A model generated the notes under the pieces. That model was not told the DNA's origin, made no database searches, and saw only the letters and a list, made by a program, of their open reading frames with translations. Positions 1 to 9,050 of a stretch of 64,000 nt of DNA are shown here, one piece after another. The position numbers were made by a program, and so were the translations under genes. Every line of letters starts with the position of its first letter. The stretch's first letter is position 1. Source of the stretch: a bacterium D16-76 (GTDB lineage Bacteria > Bacillota > Clostridia > Oscillospirales > Acutalibacteraceae); assembly GCA_009917445.1 (NCBI GenBank), contig QZEE01000011.1, forward strand, positions 45,703 to 109,702. The letters run 5' to 3'.

Positions 1-23
1 CCATCCTTTCTTTTGCCGGGGGA

Positions 24-172
24 TGAAAAAAGGCCCACAGAAAGCAAGCCCCCAAAAAGGGGCCGCTTTCTATGAGTCTCGTTTTTTCAGGCAGAACCAG
101 GCCGCACCCGGCCATTGTGTTGACGCTGCCGCGCGGGTAGCCGCGCAAACTACTCCCCCATACCTGCTCTAT
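24..172 (-). promoter_or_regulatory. Manganese riboswitch (yybP-ykoY class) with intrinsic terminator, controlling a gene left of the window
   Basis: Read on the minus strand, the RNA contains the class hallmarks in order: GGGGGAGTAG (160-151), GTCAACACA (124-116), a GGCC-GGCC hairpin, then CGAGACTCAT (81-72). A terminator follows: arms AGAAAGC/GCTTTCT plus GCCCC/GGGGC around an AAAAA loop (39-71) and a run of six T (30-25). The class is known to sense Mn2+ and to switch on Mn exporters or TerC/MntP-type membrane proteins. The controlled gene lies before base 1. Identification is from motif memory, not a covariance search. Confidence 0.85.
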
Positions 173-179
173 TATATAT

Positions 180-208
180 AGTATAGCGGAAACTTATGCC
201 AGCGTCAA
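180..208 (-). promoter_or_regulatory. Sigma-A promoter of the riboswitch transcript
   Basis: On the minus strand TTGACG (208-203), 17 bases, then TATACT (185-180). Transcription would start near 173, just ahead of the aptamer, and run out of the window to the left. Confidence 0.75.
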
Positions 209-230
209 GGGGGCGGGGCATAAGGTGGTC

Positions 231-294
231 TTGGGGCGCCGCCCCAAACCCCGCCAAAGGGCCGCGGGCCCTCTGGACTCCCTTCCGGTGGGGG
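231..294 (-). repeat. Two-hairpin post-gene repeat, copy A
   Basis: On the minus strand an AGGGCC/GGCCCT hairpin, a GGCGGGG linker and a TTGGGGC/GCCCCAA hairpin lie directly after glgP. The layout (hairpin, G-rich linker, TTTGGGG-type hairpin) matches copies at 6075, 10660, 14941 and 38895, although the stem sequences differ. No T-run follows, so it is not a classical terminator. Confidence 0.55.
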
Positions 295-2568
295 TTAGCG
301 CAGGTGCCACACGTCTTCGTTGTATTGGGCGATGGAACGGTCTGAGGAGAAGAAGCCGGCTTTGGCGATGTTTGTTAACATCATTTTGGCCCAGGCGTCC
401 CGGTCTTCATACTGTGAGAGAAGCAGCTCTTTGGCCGCGATATATTCTTTTACGTCCAGCAGGGCCATGAACCAGTCTTTGCGGGTCATGTCTTTGTACA
501 GCCGGCCCAGGTTTTCCGGGTCGCCCAGGCGCATAAGGGTGGGGCTGATGATGAAGTCCAGCAGCTCGGCGATTTCCGGGTCTTTGGGGTAGTAATCTTT
601 TGTGGTGTAGCGGCCCGGGCCCTCTATATACAGCTTGATGACCTCTTCACTGGACTTGCCGAATATGCAGATATTTTCCTTGCCCACCAGGTCCGCAATC
701 TCCACGTTGGCCCCGTCCAGGGTGCCCAGGGTCACCGCGCCGTTTAACATGAACTTCATGTTGCCCGTGCCGCTGGCTTCCTTCGACGCCAGCGAGATCT
801 GCTCGGAAATGTCGCAGGCCGGTATGAGCTTTTCGGCCCAGGTCACGTTGTAGTTTTCTACCATGACCACCTTCAGCCAGGGGCTTACGTCCGGATCGTG
901 GGCAATCAGGTCCTGCAGGGTCAAAATCAGGTGGATAATGTCCTTGGCAATGATATACGCCGGCGCGGCCTTGGCCCCAAACAGCAGGGTCAAGGGGCGC
1001 TTGGGCAAAAAGCCCGCCTTAATCTGCTTATACTTCCAGATGATATACAGGGCGTTCATCTGCTGGCGCTTGTACTCGTGCAGCCGCTTTACCTGGATAT
1101 CGAACACCGCGTTTTCGTCCAGCTCTACGCCGCTTTTTTCCTTTAGGTACCGGCACAGCTCCCGCTTGTTCTCCTGTTTGATTTCCAGCAGCTTCTGCAA
1201 AACCTCCCGGTCGTCTTGGAACCCCAGCAGCTTTTCCAGCTCGTCGGCGTTCTTTTTCCAGCCGCCGCCGATTTTCTCCGTCAAGAAGCCGGAAAGCAGG
1301 GGGTTGCAGTGCATCAGCCAGCGCCGGAAGGTGACGCCGTTTGTCTTGTTGTTGAACTTCTCCGGGTACACCTCGGCAAAGTGCTTAAGCTCCGCCCCCT
1401 GCAGGATCTCTGTGTGCAGCGCCGCCACGCCGTTTACCGAGAAGCCGTAGTGGATATCCATATTGGCCATGTGCACCAGGCCCTGGTTGTCGATGATCCA
1501 CAGCTTTTCGTTGTGGGGGAACCTCTCCTTTACCCGCCTGTCCAACTCCCGTATGATGTTCAAAAGCCCGGGCACGGCTTCCTCTAAATAGTCTATGGGC
1601 CACTTTTCCAGGGCTTCCGCCAGGATGGTGTGGTTGGTGTACGCGCAGGTCTGGGATACAATGGAGATGGCCTCGTCCATAGAGACGCCCTGGTTTTGCA
1701 TAAGGCGTATCAGCTCGGGTATGATCATGGACGGGTGGGTGTCGTTGATCTGGATCACCGCGTGCTTGTGTAGGTCCCGGATGGAGTAGCCCTTCCCGGC
1801 CAGGTCCTTTAAAATCAGCTGGGCACCGGCGCTTACCATAAAGTATTGCTGGTATACGCGCAGCAGCCGGCCCGCCCGGTCGCTGTCGTCCGGGTACAGG
1901 AACAGGGTCAGGTTGCGGGAAATGTCGTGCTTGTCAAAGTTGATGTCGTTTTTCACGATGGATTCGTCCGCTGTTTCCATGTCAAACAGGTGCAGGCAGT
2001 TTACGCCGTTTTCGTACCCGGCCACCTGGATGTCATACATGACAGCCTGCAGCTCCCCCCGGGGGAAGGGCACCCAGAACCGGGTGTCTGTCTTTTTGGC
2101 CCAGCAGGTGGGGGAAAGCCAGTAGTCCGGCTTTTCCCACTGCTTGTGGTCCCAAAATTCCTGCCGGAACAGGCCAAAGTGGTAAAGCAGCCCCACGCCG
2201 TCGGCAGGCAGGCCCAGGGTCGCGGCAGAGTCCAGGTAGCAGGCGGCCAGCCGGCCCAGGCCCCCGTTGCCCAGGGACGGCTCCGGCTCAATGCCCTCAA
2301 TGGCGGAAAGGCTTTTGCCTGCGGCGGCCAGGGTCTTGCGTACCTCGTCGTACAGCCCTAGGTTGATCAGGTTGTTGGAAAGCAGCTTGCCGATTAAGAA
2401 TTCGGCGGAAACATAGTAGAGCTTCCGGTCCCCCTGTATCCGGGGGGTGGCCGCCAGGCGCTCCTGCACCATAGCGGTCAAAGCGTAGTAGATTTCCTCA
2501 TCCCCTGCCTGGTACAAGGGTTTGTTCCCAATACGGTTTTCCAGCTCGATTTGTATGCTCATGGTCAC
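295..2568 (-). CDS. glgP: Glycogen/starch phosphorylase
   Basis: Releases glucose 1-phosphate from alpha-1,4-glucan ends using phosphate and pyridoxal phosphate, in the cytoplasm. The 757-residue protein has the family pattern throughout: [24 protein letters not shown] N-terminal region (here [19 protein letters not shown]), the IQINDTHPS stretch, and the cofactor site [11 protein letters not shown] with the Schiff-base lysine at about K605. It is slightly shorter than typical (~800+). The GTG at 2568 is the likely start: it overlaps the malQ stop by four bases and has AAAGGA seven bases upstream; an ATG lies two codons later at 2562. Translationally coupled to malQ, forming a glycogen or maltodextrin degradation operon. 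Confidence 0.95.
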   Translation of the reverse strand: MTMSIQIELENRIGNKPLYQAGDEEIYYALTAMVQERLAATPRIQGDRKLYYVSAEFLIGKLLSNNLINLGLYDEVRKTLAAAGKSLSAIEGIEPEPSLGNGGLGRLAACYLDSAATLGLPADGVGLLYHFGLFRQEFWDHKQWEKPDYWLSPTCWAKKTDTRFWVPFPRGELQAVMYDIQVAGYENGVNCLHLFDMETADESIVKNDINFDKHDISRNLTLFLYPDDSDRAGRLLRVYQQYFMVSAGAQLILKDLAGKGYSIRDLHKHAVIQINDTHPSMIIPELIRLMQNQGVSMDEAISIVSQTCAYTNHTILAEALEKWPIDYLEEAVPGLLNIIRELDRRVKERFPHNEKLWIIDNQGLVHMANMDIHYGFSVNGVAALHTEILQGAELKHFAEVYPEKFNNKTNGVTFRRWLMHCNPLLSGFLTEKIGGGWKKNADELEKLLGFQDDREVLQKLLEIKQENKRELCRYLKEKSGVELDENAVFDIQVKRLHEYKRQQMNALYIIWKYKQIKAGFLPKRPLTLLFGAKAAPAYIIAKDIIHLILTLQDLIAHDPDVSPWLKVVMVENYNVTWAEKLIPACDISEQISLASKEASGTGNMKFMLNGAVTLGTLDGANVEIADLVGKENICIFGKSSEEVIKLYIEGPGRYTTKDYYPKDPEIAELLDFIISPTLMRLGDPENLGRLYKDMTRKDWFMALLDVKEYIAAKELLLSQYEDRDAWAKMMLTNIAKAGFFSSDRSIAQYNEDVWHLR

Positions 2569-4151
2569 GCAACATCCTTTCCTTCACCTTTTTTGGCTTT
2601 CTTTTTTCCTTTCCCCTTTGCCTTGGGCTTTTCCTCTTCGGGCAGGGCCAGCCCCCGGGCCCGGCCGGACAGGTCCGTCATGCGGGCGATCTTCCGGGCC
2701 AGCTCCTTGGTGCAGGCCCCGGGCAGCATGCGCCAGCTCCAATTGTCCGAATTCACCGTAGACGGCGTGTTGATGCGCGCCTTTGCCCCCAGGTCCAGGT
2801 AGTCGGCCATGGGGATCACCGCCAGGTCGGCCACGCTGTTCAGGGCGGTGCGGATCATCCCATAGGTGCCCTGGGTGTCGTCCTCTAAGCCCATGTATTC
2901 CAGGGCCACGGCTACGTCCGCGGGGGGCGCGGTGGTAAACCAGCTGCGGGTGGAGTCGTTATCGTGGGTGCCGGTGTATACCACGCAATGGCTTTGGTAG
3001 TTGTGGGGCATGTAGTCGCTTTCTTCCCGGGAATCAAAGGCAAACTGCAGCACCTTCATGCCCGGGAACCCGCTGCGCTTTAACAGCCGCTTCACAGCCG
3101 GGGTCAAGTAGCCCAGATCCTCGGCAATAATGGCCGCCCCAGGCACCGCCTTGTTGATGGCGTCCACAAACTTCATGCCCGGGCCCTTGCGCCAGCGGCC
3201 GTTGCGGGCGGTCTCGTCGCCGTAGGGGATGGCATAATAGCTTTCCAGACCCCTAAAGTGGTCGATGCGCAGCACGTCAAACATAGTCAAGTTGGCCTTG
3301 ACGCGCTCTACCCACCAGGCAAAGCCGTCCTCCTCCATGTCGTCCCAGCGGTACAGGGGGTTGCCCCACAGCTGGCCGTCGGCCGAGAAGGCATCGGGCG
3401 GGCACCCGGCCACCTCGGTGGGGGTGTTGTTCTCGTCCAGCTGGAAGAGCCAGGGGTGTGCCCATACGTCCGAGCTGTCGCCGGACACGTAAATGGGCGC
3501 GTCGCCTATAATGAGTATGCCCTTTTTGTTGGCGTATTTCTTGATATCCTTCCACTGTTCAAAGAAAAGGTACTGGGTGAACACGTGATATTCCATTTCC
3601 TTCTGGCATTTCTTGGTCCATTCCTTTAAAGCAGCCGGGCGGCGCAGCTTGATGTCTTCCTCCCACTCGTACCAGGGGCGGCCGCCGTGCAGGTTTTTCA
3701 GGGCCATAAACAGGGCGTAGTCTTCTACCCACGCCGCGTTCTTTTTCCGGAACCGGGAAAGGGCCTTTGGCTTTTTGAAGTTTTCAAAGGCTTTCTGCAG
3801 CACCTGGGCCCGCTCTTTCTGCAGGGCTTCATAGTCGGCTTTTTCCGGGTCCTTGCCCCAGTTGGCCCGCTTGCATCGTTTTTCTTTTAAAAGGCCGTCC
3901 CGGCACAGCAGGTCCAAGTCGATATAAAGGGGCTCGCCTGCAAAGGCCGAGTAGCTTTGGTAAGGGCTGTTGCCAAAGCTGATGGGGCCCAGGGGCAGTA
4001 CCTGCCAGCAGCGCTGGTGGGCGGCGGCCAGGAAGTCCACCCACTCCCGGGCGGCCTTGCCAAAACTGCCGATGCCATATTGGGAAGGCAGGCTGCTTAC
4101 AGGCATAAGGATGCCCGCGCTGCGTGTCATCCAGTTCGATTGATTCGCCAT
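2565..4151 (-). CDS. malQ: 4-alpha-glucanotransferase (amylomaltase, GH77)
   Basis: Transfers alpha-1,4-glucan segments between maltodextrins, feeding longer chains to the phosphorylase encoded next. Family residues are visible in order: the N-terminal [15 protein letters not shown] motif, the nucleophile D297 in LRIDHFRG, the acid/base E344 in IIAEDLG, and D397 in GTHDNDST. Length 528 is near the usual ~500, the excess being a lysine-rich tail ([17 protein letters not shown], last ~20 residues) that is not part of the GH77 fold. First gene of a two-gene operon; its TGA overlaps the glgP start. Confidence 0.95.
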   Translation of the reverse strand: MANQSNWMTRSAGILMPVSSLPSQYGIGSFGKAAREWVDFLAAAHQRCWQVLPLGPISFGNSPYQSYSAFAGEPLYIDLDLLCRDGLLKEKRCKRANWGKDPEKADYEALQKERAQVLQKAFENFKKPKALSRFRKKNAAWVEDYALFMALKNLHGGRPWYEWEEDIKLRRPAALKEWTKKCQKEMEYHVFTQYLFFEQWKDIKKYANKKGILIIGDAPIYVSGDSSDVWAHPWLFQLDENNTPTEVAGCPPDAFSADGQLWGNPLYRWDDMEEDGFAWWVERVKANLTMFDVLRIDHFRGLESYYAIPYGDETARNGRWRKGPGMKFVDAINKAVPGAAIIAEDLGYLTPAVKRLLKRSGFPGMKVLQFAFDSREESDYMPHNYQSHCVVYTGTHDNDSTRSWFTTAPPADVAVALEYMGLEDDTQGTYGMIRTALNSVADLAVIPMADYLDLGAKARINTPSTVNSDNWSWRMLPGACTKELARKIARMTDLSGRARGLALPEEEKPKAKGKGKKKAKKGEGKDVA

Positions 4152-4175
4152 AGGCTTTTGACCTTCTTTCCGTGG

Positions 4176-4237
4176 TACCCTTAAGGGTAGGGCACATAAT
4201 ATATCCTAGTATACCACAGATGGGCTGGCCTTCGCAA
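4176..4237 (-). promoter_or_regulatory. Promoter and palindrome upstream of malQ
   Basis: Minus strand TTGCGA (4237-4232), 18 bases, TATACT (4213-4208). A perfect 14-base palindrome TACCCTTAAGGGTA (4176-4189) lies in the leader between the start point and malQ, a plausible operator for a sugar regulator. No regulator gene is adjacent. Confidence 0.6.
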
Positions 4238-4458
4238 GAAAAATTTGGAAGAATCCCCATAATCTTTTGCCCTGGGTTGGGGCTTGTTTATCAGTTTTGT
4301 CTACAAACCCGGCGTGCGGCCGGCGGGGGTGCGGGCAGCCTATGGCGGGGCCGGGGGAAAGCCCCCGGCGGCAGGCTTGCGCGCGGCATCTGGGCGGGCA
4401 GGCGGGGCGGCGCCCCACAAAAACCTTGGGAAATGGGGCGCCACCTTGGTTTGGGCAC
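4238..4458. other. GC-rich intergenic stretch between malQ and the transporter
   Basis: No gene is supported here. It contains GC-rich hairpins, for example GCCGGGGGAAAGCCCCCGGC near 4349 and GGGGCGGCGCCCC near 4405. These resemble the two-hairpin repeats found elsewhere in the window, but without a clear full copy. Confidence 0.4.
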
Positions 4459-4487
4459 TTGGCAAGGCCTGCCAGATGTGGTATATT
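4459..4487 (+). promoter_or_regulatory. Promoter of the sodium-dependent transporter
   Basis: TTGGCA (4459-4464), 17 bases, TATATT (4482-4487). The predicted start is about 4494, so the following hairpin is inside the leader RNA. Confidence 0.55.
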
Positions 4488-4499
4488 ATTTCTGATAGA

Positions 4500-4570
4500 A
4501 ATAATAGGAAAAGACAGCCGTGTATTCCCCCGCCCTGCGGGCGGGGGAATACACCCACTTTCCTACTATT
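4500..4570. repeat. Long inverted repeat in the transporter leader
   Basis: Perfect 16-base arms (4520-4535 and 4539-4554, GTGTATTCCCCCGCCC type) around a 3-base loop. An outer pair of 12-base arms (4500-4511, 4559-4570) has one mismatch. There is no T-run, and the ribosome site (GAAGGAG, 4608-4614) follows 38 bases later. It could be a structured leader or a MITE-like insertion. Confidence 0.8.
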
Positions 4571-4623
4571 GCGTACAGAGGTAATGGTTATAAAAGAATT
4601 CAAAAATGAAGGAGTTATGGATT

Positions 4624-6006
4624 ATGGAAAAGAGAGAGACGTTTTCCTCCCGGCTGGGCTTTGTGCTCATTTCGGCAGGGTGCGCCATTGGGCTGGGCAA
4701 TGTGTGGCGGTTCCCGTACATTACGGGCAAATACGGCGGCGGGGCCTTTGTGCTGCTGTACCTGGTGTTTTTGGTCATACTGGGCCTGCCGGTCATGGTC
4801 ATGGAGCTTTCCGTGGGCCGGGGCAGCCAGCGCAGCATTGCCATGTCCTTCCAAAAGCTGGAGCCCAAAGGCACCCGGTGGCACTGGTTCAGCTATGTGG
4901 GGCTGGTGGGCAACTATTTGCTGATGATGTTTTATACCGTCATAGCCGGATGGCTGCTGCACTATTTTGTACGCATGCTCAAGGGGGACTTTATGGGCCT
5001 GGACGCCCAGGGCGTAGCCGGGGAGTTTACGGCCCTGATGGGCAAGCCAGGGGTCATGGCGGCTTATATGGCTGTGGTGGTGTGCATTGGCATGGTGGTG
5101 TGCCTGCAGGGCCTGCGCAACGGCGTAGAGCGGGTAAACAAAGTCATGATGGTCTGCCTGCTGGCCCTGATGCTGGTGCTGGCCGTCAACTCGGTCTTGC
5201 TGGAAGGCGCGGGGGACGGCCTGCGGTTTTACCTGCAGCCCAATTTCCACAACCTGGTCTACGACGCCCAGGGCAACTGGATCTTAGGGGAGGCCGTGTT
5301 TGCCGCCATGGGCCAGGCGTTCTTCACCTTGTCCATAGGCATTGGCTCCATTGCGATTTTTGGCAGCTATATCGGCAAAGAGCACCGCTTGACTGGGGAA
5401 GCCCTGCGCATAAGCCTGCTGGACACCTGCGTGGCTTTTACAGCTGGGCTCATCATCTTCCCCGCCTGCTCGTCCTTCAACGTCCCTACAGGCGAGGGGC
5501 CCTCGCTGGTGTTTATCACCCTGCCCAACATTTTTAACCATATGCCCCTGGGGCGCCTGTGGGGCGGGGCGTTCTTCCTGTTTTTGTCCTTTGCGGCCCT
5601 GTCTACGGTAATCGCGGTTTTCGAAAATATCATCTCCTTTACCATGGACCGGTGGGGCATGGCCCGGAAAGACGCCGTGCTCATCAACTTTATAGGCGTG
5701 CTGGTCTTGTCTATGCCCTGCGTGCTGGGGTTCAATATATGGTCGGGCTTCTCGGTTATGGGTATGGATATATCCGGCATAGAAGACTTTCTGGTGTCCC
5801 AAAACCTGCTGCCGTTGGGGTCTTTGGTCTATGTGCTGTTCTGCACCACCCGCAAGGGCTGGGGGTGGGAAAACTTCCTTCAAGAAGCCAACGAGGGCAA
5901 GGGGCTGCGGTTCCCGCGGGCCATGGGCTTTTATGTCAAGTATGTCCTGCCGGTAATCGTGCTGTTCATCTTTGTGATGGGGTATTGGAATCAATTCGGC
6001 CGGTAA
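4624..6006 (+). CDS. Sodium-dependent transporter, NSS (neurotransmitter:sodium symporter) family
   Basis: A 460-residue polytopic membrane protein with the NSS signature SAGCAIGLGNVWRFPY early in helix 1 (Na+ and substrate site) and about a dozen hydrophobic segments. Bacterial members of this subgroup carry amino acids or related small molecules with Na+; the substrate cannot be told from sequence. The ATG at 4624 is preferred over the in-frame 4606 because GAAGGAG (4608-4614) sits nine bases before it. It ends in MGYWNQFGR, close to the usual family end. Monocistronic, with a hairpin-rich leader. Confidence 0.9.
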   Translation: MEKRETFSSRLGFVLISAGCAIGLGNVWRFPYITGKYGGGAFVLLYLVFLVILGLPVMVMELSVGRGSQRSIAMSFQKLEPKGTRWHWFSYVGLVGNYLLMMFYTVIAGWLLHYFVRMLKGDFMGLDAQGVAGEFTALMGKPGVMAAYMAVVVCIGMVVCLQGLRNGVERVNKVMMVCLLALMLVLAVNSVLLEGAGDGLRFYLQPNFHNLVYDAQGNWILGEAVFAAMGQAFFTLSIGIGSIAIFGSYIGKEHRLTGEALRISLLDTCVAFTAGLIIFPACSSFNVPTGEGPSLVFITLPNIFNHMPLGRLWGGAFFLFLSFAALSTVIAVFENIISFTMDRWGMARKDAVLINFIGVLVLSMPCVLGFNIWSGFSVMGMDISGIEDFLVSQNLLPLGSLVYVLFCTTRKGWGWENFLQEANEGKGLRFPRAMGFYVKYVLPVIVLFIFVMGYWNQFGR

Positions 6007-6074
6007 AAAGATTTTGGGAAATGCCGGCTATTTTGTGTAAAGAGCCCTGAGGAAACTGGCTATATTAAAAGCCA

Positions 6075-6168
6075 AAAGTTTCGTCCACCTTTTCAAAGTG
6101 TGGGCAAACGCTGCGCGTTAGCGTTGCTTCGGGGTCTTTAGGTGCAAAGCCCCTAAACCGCCGGAGGC
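6075..6168 (+). repeat. Two-hairpin post-gene repeat, copy B
   Basis: Begins AAGTTTCGTCCACC and ends AAACCGCCGGAGGC, exactly as copy D (14941-15005, opposite strand) does, with an extra inner hairpin (AACGCT/AGCGTT type) in between. It lies downstream of the transporter, in the same orientation as that gene. Confidence 0.8.
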
Positions 6169-6176
6169 CCTGGCCC

Positions 6177-6205
6177 TTGCAAGTTTTGACGCTATGTGCT
6201 ATACT
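6177..6205 (+). promoter_or_regulatory. Promoter of prfC
   Basis: TTGCAA (6177-6182), 17 bases, TATACT (6200-6205), followed by a leader of about 115 bases and GGAGGG before the prfC ATG. Confidence 0.7.
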
Positions 6206-6325
6206 CTAGGCTGGATAATTTGGGGATTGCCCCGCTAAAAAACAGGAAAGAAGGAACTACCGTGAAGCATTGAGCGCAGAAAGCCCTGCCCACACCCAAC
6301 CCACATCAAAAAAGGAGGGCTTTTC

Positions 6326-7930
6326 ATGCCTGATCTGAAAAACGAAATCACCCGGCGCCGCACCTTTGCCATCATCTCCCACCCGGACGCGGGCAAGACT
6401 ACCTTGACGGAAAAATTCCTGCTTTACGGCGGGGCTATCACCTTGGCGGGTATGGTCAAGGGCAAGCGCAACTCCCGCCATGCTGTGTCCGACTGGATGG
6501 AGATCGAGAAGCAGCGCGGCATCTCTGTTACCTCTTCTGTCATGCAGTTCCAGTACGACGGCTACTGCATCAACATTTTGGATACCCCCGGCCACCAGGA
6601 TTTCTCAGAGGACACCTACCGCACCCTGATGGCCGCCGACTCGGCGGTTATGGTCATTGACGCCAGCAAGGGCGTGGAGGCCCAGACCCGCAAGCTCTTT
6701 AAGGTCTGCGTCATGCGGGATATCCCTATCTTCACCTTTATCAACAAAATGGACCGGGATTCCCGGGACCCCTACGACCTTTTGGAAGAAATCGAACAAG
6801 AGCTGGGCATCGGCACCTACCCGGTCAACTGGCCCATTGGCTCGGGCATAGACTTTAAGGGCGTTTACGACCGGGAAAAGCAGAAGGTGCTGCGCTTTGT
6901 GCCCGAAGAGGAAAACGCCGGCCGCCGCGAGGTGGAGGAGCGGGACTTTACCCTTACCGACCCCGGGCTGCCAGGGGAGATTGGCGAGAACCTTTACCGC
7001 ACCCTGCAGGACGACGTAGAGCTTTTAGACGGCGCGGGCTACGAATTTGACCGGGAAAAGGTGCGCCACGGCAAGCTGTCCCCGGTGTTCTTTGGCTCGG
7101 CCTTGACAAACTTCGGCGTCGAGCCTTTCCTGGAAAGCTTCCTGCGCCTGACCACGCCCCCCCTGCCCCGCCCTACAGCCAGCGGTACGGCCGACCCCTT
7201 TGAGGAAGGCTTTTCAGCCTTTGTCTTTAAAATACAGGCCAACATGAACAAAGCCCACCGGGACCGCATTGCCTTTATCCGCATTTGCAGCGGCAAGTTT
7301 GAAAAGGGCATGGAGGTGGACCACGTGCAGGGCGGCCGACGCATCAAGCTGAGCCAGCCCCAGCAGCTTATGGCCCAAAGCCGGGAGATCATCGAAGAGG
7401 CCTATGCCGGGGACATCATCGGCGTGTTTGACCCGGGCATCTTCTCCATTGGCGACACCCTTTGCGCCCCTGGGAAAAAGGTGCTGTTCCAGGGCATCCC
7501 CACCTTTGCCCCAGAGCTTTTCAGCCTGGTGCGGCAAAAAGACACCATGAAGCGCAAGCAGTTTGTAAAGGGCGCCACCCAGATCGCCCAGGAGGGCGCC
7601 ATCCAAATCTTCCAGGAAATCGGCTCGGGCATGGAAGAAGTCATCGTGGGGGTGGTGGGCACCTTACAGTTCGATGTGTTCCAGTACCGCATGGAAAACG
7701 AGTACAACGTGGATATCATGCTGTCCAGCCTCCCCTATTCCTTCATCCGCTGGATCGACAACGAGGGCCTGGATGGAATCGAGCTGAAAAAGCTGAACCT
7801 TACCTCGGACACAAAAAAAGTACAGGACATGCGGGGGCGCTACCTGCTGCTGTTCTCCAACCAGTGGAGCATCAATTGGGCCCTGGAACACAACGAGGGC
7901 TTGCTTTTGTCGGAGTTCAGCCAGCAATAA
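6326..7930 (+). CDS. prfC: Peptide chain release factor 3 (RF3 GTPase)
   Basis: Translational GTPase that recycles RF1/RF2 from the ribosome after termination. The 534 residues show the P-loop HPDAGKTT (19-26), switch II DTPGHQDF (86-93), NKMD (140-143), and the RF3-specific ARRRTFAIISHPDAGKTT-like N-terminus, followed by the EF-Tu domain-2 fold and the RF3 C-terminal domain. Length matches the family (~530). RBS GGAGGG seven bases before the ATG. A small gene follows 22 bases downstream and is probably co-transcribed. Confidence 0.95.
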   Translation: MPDLKNEITRRRTFAIISHPDAGKTTLTEKFLLYGGAITLAGMVKGKRNSRHAVSDWMEIEKQRGISVTSSVMQFQYDGYCINILDTPGHQDFSEDTYRTLMAADSAVMVIDASKGVEAQTRKLFKVCVMRDIPIFTFINKMDRDSRDPYDLLEEIEQELGIGTYPVNWPIGSGIDFKGVYDREKQKVLRFVPEEENAGRREVEERDFTLTDPGLPGEIGENLYRTLQDDVELLDGAGYEFDREKVRHGKLSPVFFGSALTNFGVEPFLESFLRLTTPPLPRPTASGTADPFEEGFSAFVFKIQANMNKAHRDRIAFIRICSGKFEKGMEVDHVQGGRRIKLSQPQQLMAQSREIIEEAYAGDIIGVFDPGIFSIGDTLCAPGKKVLFQGIPTFAPELFSLVRQKDTMKRKQFVKGATQIAQEGAIQIFQEIGSGMEEVIVGVVGTLQFDVFQYRMENEYNVDIMLSSLPYSFIRWIDNEGLDGIELKKLNLTSDTKKVQDMRGRYLLLFSNQWSINWALEHNEGLLLSEFSQQ

Positions 7931-7952
7931 CCCCAAAAACAGGAGGCAGCCT

Positions 7953-8351
7953 ATGGAAAACCAACAGCCCTTCAAATTTTTAGATAAGGCCACCGACACG
8001 CCCATGGCCCTCTCCCAGCTGGTAGACACCTTTGAGGAAATGTGCCGCATACCCGTGGGCAGCGACGACGACACGGTGCTTTTTGAAACCACTACCGACA
8101 ACTTTACAGGTATCGAGCTGTTTTTCTTTACCCTCATCCGCCAGTACCCCAACCCGACCGGCGGCCACTACCACCTGCACATGGACGTGATTTATGAACC
8201 AAACGAGGCCAACCAGCACTTCCACACCACCGTAAACCAGCGGGGGCTTGGGGCTGAAGATATCTTTGCCTATGTCCGCCATAGCCCGGCGTACCTGTCC
8301 GCACAGAATGAGCGCATTGTGAAAGTCAGTGTGTATTTGGATGAGATTTAA
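7953..8351 (+). CDS. Conserved-looking hypothetical protein, 132 aa
   Basis: I do not recognise a family. It is a soluble, acidic 132-residue protein with a motif-rich middle (GGHYHLHMDVIY, then NQHFHTTVNQRG), giving several histidines in a region that could bind a metal or fold as a beta sandwich. AGGAGGC precedes the ATG. It sits 22 bases after prfC and ends just before a terminator, so it is the second gene of the prfC transcript. Nothing in its sequence supports a role in translation. Confidence 0.7.
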   Translation: MENQQPFKFLDKATDTPMALSQLVDTFEEMCRIPVGSDDDTVLFETTTDNFTGIELFFFTLIRQYPNPTGGHYHLHMDVIYEPNEANQHFHTTVNQRGLGAEDIFAYVRHSPAYLSAQNERIVKVSVYLDEI

Positions 8352-8362
8352 GAAACGCTTCC

Positions 8363-8399
8363 AAATAAAAAAGAGCGGTTGCCCCGCTCTTTTTTATTT
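8363..8399. terminator. Bidirectional terminator between convergent genes
   Basis: Sixteen-base arms AAATAAAAAAGAGCGG (8363-8378) and CCGCTCTTTTTTATTT (8384-8399) with a 5-base loop. The T-rich 3' arm serves the plus transcript and the A-rich 5' arm the minus transcript. It overlaps the last codons of the 8394 gene. Confidence 0.9.
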
Positions 8400-8690
8400 G
8401 CTCACATGTTCGCTGTGCTGGATGTCATCCTCAAAACTCCCTGCCTCCACAGGCTTTTCCATTAAATCTTCCATTTCCACACATAAAACCTTGGCAAAGG
8501 CCCGTAGCTCAAAATCTGCCACTACGCGCGCCCCCAGCTCAATGCGGCTTATATTCTTTTGTTCCAAGATAATCCCCTGTACCTGCATCTGGGCGGCCAA
8601 CTGCATTTGTGTAAGCCCCTTCTTTAGCCGCAGTTCCCGGATTTTCTCCCCGCAGGCATTGCACTTCCTGTTGTACTTATATCTCTTCAC
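8394..8690 (-). CDS. XRE-family helix-turn-helix regulator
   Basis: A 98-residue DNA-binding protein. A short basic N-terminus with a CxxC pair (RKCNACGEKIREL) is followed by the HTH: LRLKKGLTQMQLAAQMQVQG and NISRIELG, residues ~18-60. The tail is acidic. GTG start at 8690 with AGGGGGAT upstream, overlapping the end of the preceding regulator gene's spacer (stop at 8700), so the two are co-translated. Its target is unknown; the local palindromes upstream of 9051 are the obvious candidates. Confidence 0.8.
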   Translation of the reverse strand: MKRYKYNRKCNACGEKIRELRLKKGLTQMQLAAQMQVQGIILEQKNISRIELGARVVADFELRAFAKVLCVEMEDLMEKPVEAGSFEDDIQHSEHVSK

Positions 8691-8699
8691 AGCATCCCC

Positions 8700-8942
8700 C
8701 TACCGCACCTCTTGTTCTGCCTCGTCAAAATCCGGCGCTGAGAAAAACTCCCCCAGTGTGATTTCAAGCCCATCGCACAGCTTTTTAATGGTCGCCACCG
8801 TTACGCTTTTATTCCGGCCGCACAAGATGTTATTGACCGTAGACTGGGTGACGCCGCTCATGGTACACAGCATGTTCACCGATATCCCTCTTTCCTCGCA
8901 CAAATCCAGAATCCTTTTGCTGATAGCCTCTTTTGTCCGCAT
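8700..8942 (-). CDS. Small XRE-family (Cro/C1-type) regulator
   Basis: An 80-residue single-domain HTH protein: LCEERGISVNMLCTMSGVTQ then STVNNILCGRNKSVTVATIKK, the classic SinR/Cro arrangement, with an acidic tail. The ATG at 8942 is chosen over an upstream in-frame start at 8972 because AGAGGTGAG lies seven bases before it. First gene of a leftward pair, divergent from the regulator at 9051. Confidence 0.8.
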   Translation of the reverse strand: MRTKEAISKRILDLCEERGISVNMLCTMSGVTQSTVNNILCGRNKSVTVATIKKLCDGLEITLGEFFSAPDFDEAEQEVR

Positions 8943-8978
8943 CTTTCTCACCTCTAAAATGAGGATACACAAAAATGC

Positions 8979-9023
8979 TTGACAATCTTAACCCAAAAGA
9001 GTTAAAATAACTCATATGAGTTA
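8979..9023 (+). promoter_or_regulatory. Promoter with overlapping palindromic operator for the 9051 regulator
   Basis: TTGACA (8979-8984), 18 bases, TAAAAT (9003-9008). A perfect 16-base palindrome TAACTCATATGAGTTA occupies 9008-9023 at the start site. The half-site GAGTTAA recurs at 8999-9005 and 9018-9024. This is a typical autoregulated-repressor layout. Confidence 0.75.
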
Positions 9024-9050
9024 ATTTCTCCGGAAGAAAGAAGGGACACC

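Noticed and set aside
4284..5537. Long plus-strand open frame of 417 codons overlapping the sodium transporter
   Set aside because: It is the transporter region read in another frame: Arg/Gly/His-rich with no family features, produced by high GC content.
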